DNA of 64,000 nucleotides from the NCBI GenBank assembly GCA_028829895.1, contig CM054180.1:90335135-90399134 (forward strand), given 5' to 3'. The position numbers were made by a program, and so were the translations under genes. This document shows, one piece after another, positions 58,695 through 64,000 of this stretch (the stretch's first letter is position 1; every line of letters begins with the position of its first letter). Under the pieces are notes generated by a model. It worked only from the letters and a program-made list of their open reading frames with translations, searched no databases and was not told the DNA's origin. This DNA comes from Sinotaia quadrata (taxonomy: Eukaryota > Mollusca > Gastropoda > Architaenioglossa > Viviparidae).

Positions 58695-61600
58695 CTGCAG
58701 CAAGATAAGAATTATTCACAGTGCATAGTAAATGTAGTAACAAGTTAAATTTTGAAAACAACACAGGGAGAAAAAAAAAATCTCAAACATTCTAGTTCAA
58801 ATTCACAATTGTACCCAAAGAGAGAAATTATACAAAATTAAATAGAAAATAAAATAATATGCAATAAGACATGCTGAAACCATCCACATGAAAAGATTAA
58901 AATTAATATTCAATGTTAAGAATCAATGTTTCAAAACAGAAATGTAACACCAAACATCATCTTTTTAATTTAGTAAACTGTTGAATTCAGTAACATATAA
59001 ACATAAATGAATTAAACATAATGCTGAATTACTGGTTCTAATTAAATACATACTTAATCCAATTAGTGATCTTGCTTAAATTATTATTTTCTCCTAAATA
59101 ACTTCTATCCAGCAATATTCTGTATTATTCTTAACTTATTAATTACTATATGGGAAAGTGAGACCCTGCTAATAAGCTGAGAAAATGCAGTGTCAAATCT
59201 AGTTGCCAACAAACATAAAATTACAATAGAATGTCACTTATCTGAAACTATCAATTAATTATCCAAAAGATCCACAGGTGAAAGAATGCTAGTGTAAACA
59301 CCACTACCACCACAACCACCACCAAATGTTCCACTCCTCATGTAAGGGAGACAGAAAAGTCAATGTTTACTAAATCACTTAGCTGTACATTGACCATTTA
59401 CATGAATCACATAGAATCTACATTACTGAATAAACTTCTTACATCAAAAATAATGTGGAGTTTAAATTTTGGGGGTGTAGTATGATGAAGAATATGAAAC
59501 AACAAAAATAAAACCCTATCCAGAATTTTTGGCTATTTGTTTGGCTGGGATTAACTCATAAAGTATAGGGCAAAAATTTTGATTGGATTTTTACTTTGTG
59601 TATACCTTAGTGCCCTAGAATCAAGACAGGCTATATAACATCATACTATCCCATAAGGGAGCTCTCCAGAAGTCCTAAAACTTCAAAAATAACACTTAAA
59701 ACTACAAAAACACTAAAATGCAATGCACACATGGTGTGGCTTATACATGATGTGGGGTGGCAGGCTATAAATAATGCTGCATTTGGCTGGACCACCCCCT
59801 ATATCATTCTGACCTCCATGCACTGTGGACTCTTACTAGCTTCATGGCTTCACTGAGATTGCAGACACATACTTGCTTCTTGGAATCACTATGAATGAGT
59901 TTCTCATTCTGCATTCTGTATTAAATCTTAGGCTGTAGTAATATTGTATTTTGGTGGGTTATAATATACTATGTGGTTAGCTCTTACTTTTTGCAATGCC
60001 TCCATTAAAGAGATCAAACCTAATTGGCAAATACAAAAAGAAAGAACTTTGGCATTTCATGGAAAGTACATCAAATTCAAAACCAAATTTCAATCTGGCT
60101 TTAAAATAAAAACTGTCATACTAACATTTAAGATTTCCATGACACTTAGATATTTTTTGTAAAAAACACATTTTACCTTTATTATAGCTCTTAACTGGCG
60201 ATAAAAAGAAATATACTATAAAATAATTTTACTTTACACAACATATTTTGAAAACCAACATTTGTGCTAGTAAAAATTGGACCAAAGCTAGTTTGACATA
60301 AAATTAACAAATATACTCTACATGAATATGGTACACAGTAATTCTAATTCATATTGAATTAAAACAATATGTGGCTATTTGTCCCTCTTCCCTGTAACTG
60401 TTTTACCTAATGTTTCTGTGTAGTAATTTGACCTTAGTGGAAAACAATCTATAAACACAATATATATTACTAAATATTAAATAAATGTACTACAAATCAG
60501 CTGGATCAATATTGACCTAAGGGAAGTCTTCCATGCTTCCTTAGAAATGCTAATGTCCTTTGCTTTTTATATGAGCATTAATCCAAATCTAAGCCAAAAC
60601 CATGTTGTCAGTTAGTGAGGATTCTTTTGCTAAATGATCCTTATGATCTGACTTAACTAATGTGCTCCAACCCTCATGCACTAATTAAGGATCAAACATA
60701 TAGCCTACGAATAAAATAGTGTGCAGAAAAATGATTAACAACAATTTATTTTTATTAAATGGAAGAGATATATACAATTAATTACAGAGGAAGTGGATAA
60801 ACTTTCTCACTCCAAACTGGATATGAAACACTGACTCATATAACCATAACTGATATAACATTTTCATGTTAATTCTGATAAAATTTTAATTTATTTTTAA
60901 ATAGAATTCAATATTAGTGGACATTGCTCCTCTAAATATCCCTATTCTGTAACAGTATAAGTCATACTGACAGTCTGGCTTCTACTTTTATTACCGTATT
61001 TTACAGCTGAAACAGGCACTAAAGCATTTAACATAATATTTATGATTTAACCTTTAGCAAGCTGGAGGTACGAATTGCACCCAAGGTAAAGAGGGTATCA
61101 TGAATTCCCACTAAGAATTCTAAGAACTTTGAACATACCTAACTTACTTACATACTTATCCTATTCCAAAGTTGGGCTTCTCATTAGAGAGCAACCATTT
61201 TTTATTCTGTTGACCGAATGGTTTAGAAAGAATTTTTTTTGTTTACTTATGAATGAACAAAAATGGATGAAAACCAAATGATATGGAAATTATTCACAGA
61301 TTTTAAATCAAAGATGAAAGCAAATAATTAGAGAAAGGTAAAGTCTTAATGAGTGCAAACAGGCTATTGGAGATTTGGGATTTCCTACAATTTTTTTTTT
61401 AAAAATATAAGGTAAATTTATCTCTGAATATCATATAGCGAGCGACATTGGTCTTTTGTGACTTTAAATCTGATTTGGTTCACATAAGTAGGAAAATATT
61501 TTATTCTGTTATTTCTATTTGTTTGCAGCACTCTTTAATTTTAAAACCTTCCTGCACATTAACAGTTTTTTCTGGCTTAAAAATAACAGCATTTCATCAA

Positions 61601-62629
61601 ACTGTTTTATTGTATTATGGAATTCTGATTGGAAAATATTCATTTAGTATTATTTTATTTTAATTGTGAATGGTCTAATCAAAGTATTATTTTGTCATTA
61701 AATTAAGTTAGGGATCTTCCAAATTTCATTATATATAGACAATTATAAAATGTCCTAAATTTGTACATTTTAATAATTTTATGACAGATAATTGACAATA
61801 ATTGTCATCTGACACACTATTTGGGTTTTAGTTTAAAAAATGAGCTTGTTCTAAACTTTGTAAAGTTTGAAAATGTATTAGGGCTGACAATAGGATAAGT
61901 TAACTATCACTTATTTATCTCATATATAAATACAATCACTAAATCAGTGCATATACATGTTATAGATGCAAATTGGAGGCATTATAAATTCACCCAAAAT
62001 ACTGTTTATAATTCAAAATTAAATATCTCTTTATATATATATATCTGTCTCTTAATGGGGGAATTCTCCTACATATTAATTATTAATATAAATTTTCATA
62101 TTCTGATCTATAATTTTAAATGAGATGCTATTTGTGATTTGTATTTGGAGATGTTGCATAAAGTTTATTTTTGAAGTGAATGAGTACATGCAGAGTAGAA
62201 GCCACAGGGTAGGATTGTTGTTATTGTTCAGGAGAAAGCTAGATCCCTTGGCATCTAAGCAGTAGCAAATCGACTTAAAATATTAGATCTGTAGTCTTGG
62301 TTTGGGCCTTGGTTACGTGTTATGCAATTTTTATGATGATGTAATTATGAACTCATTTTTGTCTACTTCACATATGTGTGACAGAATGTAGGTTGCAAGG
62401 TGCAAGAAAATCATAATTATTAATTAGCTATAGGTGGATTTTGAATATGACTGGGTCAAGACTGGATCTAGATAGAGATGGGTGTGGTTTCAAGAGTAAG
62501 AAAACCATGGTGGAAATTACATTCTATACTCTTTGCAAATGACTCCTCAGGCGAGGGTTGAGACTGGGTCCCTCCCTTCTAATGGTTGTATATAAAACAG
62601 GAGACCCTTGGCTAGAAAAGATAAAAGAT
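58695..62629. other. intron, 5' exon not found
   Basis: I searched the minus strand for the exon that should end in phase 0 just before VPPGVYAV (the human DISKCELSE region) and found no convincing one. No repeat family with a second copy was recognised. ORFs at 59971 and 61448 look random. Confidence 0.5.
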
Positions 62630-62634
62630 ATCTC

Positions 62635-64000
62635 TGTTACATTCCAGCATTTATTTTAAGACCCCTCTTCAAAATTATCCCACCTTATTCTGACAACAGA
62701 CTGGATGCCCTCCAATTTACCCTTCAGTCTCATAAAATTTAAATGCTCTTAGTTTAAGCCGACAAATTTTACAGACAGGCAAACTGGTGTACAAAGCACG
62801 AACTGGGAAATGTTTAATCAATTATTAGTTAATTATGCAGTCAATCTTCCTTTCACAACTCTATTGCCCCCCACCCAGCTCTTTTGGTCTATCTTGCATA
62901 AATAGTCATCTTAGATAATTGATAAACAAATAAAAAGAATTTAATAAAAGTAACAAATAACAAAGTATTTAGAGATTCACAGTAATACTAGGTCTCATAT
63001 ACTAAGCTAATTATTCGATACACAAGATTGCAAATGTTCCATATACAGTTCAAGTTTACCAGACTCTGGTACTTAGCTGGACATCCTTATTGCAATGAAA
63101 CGACGCACACTGAATCCCCGACTGTCTTAGTCAGTTACAGGAGACATGATCTGTCAATTTCTGTTCAACACTTCGCACATCGTTATCCCTTGTCTGAGTT
63201 GTCCAAAACTCGCTCACGACCAAGTCAACAGGTTGAGCAAAATGGGCATGAAGTTGTGTAGAACACTTGCCAAGTGACAAGCAGTCAAAATGACAAGAAG
63301 CGTCGCCGTAATATGTAAACGGAAGACGCAAGTCATAGAAGTGTCGACATAGACATAAGAAACGTTGACATGAACGAAAACTCATCAACAAAGACGTAGA
63401 CCCATCGACAAAGACGTAGACCCGCTCTGGAAATAAATGAATTCCTATGAGCGATAGTTCTTATAGATTCGCAATCTTAGCACATGGTGTGAACAATAGC
63501 ATAGTTATTCCTCGACCATTTTAGTATCTTTACATTTAATAATTTAATATACAATAAAGATACAGTTTCAGTCATGCTCATGCATGTTACAATTAACGTA
63601 CGCAAAAGCTTAGAAATATTTCAAAAACATTTATACTTTACAAATGAAAATTGAAATAGAAGAAATCAAATATAATTTAAAATCACGTATATGCGCGTTA
63701 CAATTTCAATAATATTATACACGCAAATAAATTTAAAATTGTTACAATAGATTTACAAATGAACGTGCACAAATGTTCTGCCATCACAATTCAGTTATTT
63801 TAGTTTATAAATTATCGTCTTACAATTCGACAATTAATTTAGAGAATGCAATATTTGAACTTAGCCACACTGTTTAGAGAATTTGCAATATTCATTTAAG
63901 TGAACTTGGCAAATATGTTTGATATATAACAAAAGCATGCCTGAACTGAGTTCAATACTGAGAAAAGCATTTGTCATAAAGCTATACAAAGGTGTCACAA
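62635..64000 (-). mobile_element. LTR family B, copy 3 (runs off right edge)
   Basis: On the minus strand it ends 'ggaatgtaaca' at 62635 and matches 19,706-21,367 in its 3' third, including a 'gtctacgtctttgt' repeat (63,395-63,420). If it is as long as the nested copy it would end near 64,300, outside the window. A flanking atctc at 62630-62634 is the candidate target duplication. Confidence 0.7.

Noticed and set aside
60160..60182. Possible 18-nt LRSAM1 micro-exon on the minus strand (LRAIIK)
   Set aside because: It has acceptor- and donor-like borders, but the peptide does not fit the LRSAM1 N-terminus and such short matches are expected by chance.
61055..61110. VQFVPPAC-like peptide on the minus strand near 61.1 kb
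   Set aside because: A resemblance to the VPPG exon of LRSAM1 only by chance. There are no splice sites in phase and a stop follows.

Overview
This is an AT-rich window of an invertebrate animal nuclear genome. It has long introns with GT-AG exon borders, dense relics of many transposable-element families, and microsatellites. Nothing in it is bacterial: there are no operons and no long intact ORFs. The mix of repeats (hAT, piggyBac, THAP/TIR elements, Gypsy-type LTRs, LINEs) would suit a mollusc or a chelicerate. The sequence alone does not let me name the species.

One host gene is recognisable, and it runs on the minus strand across nearly the whole window. Eleven small exons between 58,694 and 2,107 give about 308 codons of an LRSAM1-type E3 ubiquitin ligase. 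The parts present are the N-terminal leucine-rich repeats (58.7 to 39.2 kb) and the start of the coiled-coil region (36.3 to 2.1 kb). Splice phases agree at every junction but the last, between 15,263 and 2,177, so at least one exon there was not found. The start codon and first exon(s) lie upstream of 58.7 kb and were not found. The C-terminal coiled coil, SAM and RING parts must lie left of position 1.

The introns are filled with mobile elements. From left to right: an LTR fragment next to a broken GTF2IRD2-like hAT transposase (0.2-1.9 kb); a gag-like relic and two LTR fragments (2.3-4.4 kb); a 2-kb element with long inverted repeats and a conserved but unnamed protein (9.4-11.4 kb); a long LTR between 70-bp direct repeats (12.05-14.18 kb); a ZMYM1-like hAT relic (16.5-17.5 kb); two copies of a GT-rich repeat (17.8-19.0 and 22.5-23.9 kb) with a solo LTR nested inside another solo LTR between them; a piggyBac relic (24.3-25.0 kb); and a LINE relic (25.3-27.5 kb). 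Further right: two oppositely oriented copies of a THAP-domain TIR element (31.6-33.4 and 39.4-43.4 kb), the second carrying two later insertions; a hAT MITE (34.6 kb); a second piggyBac relic whose coding sequence has expanded into a 65-bp minisatellite (46.6-48.7 kb); a 40-bp minisatellite and an inverted, permuted duplication around an LTR (48.8-51.2 kb); a perfect 28-bp hairpin (52.2 kb); a solo LTR with target-site duplication (54.4-56.2 kb); a mariner-type MITE (57.0 kb); and an LTR running off the right edge (62.6-64.0 kb).

The host exons work together as one ligase gene. The other elements are mostly dead and show a layered insertion history. The candidates for something poorly described are the 9.4-11.4 kb element, the THAP element family, and the minisatellite born from transposase coding sequence.
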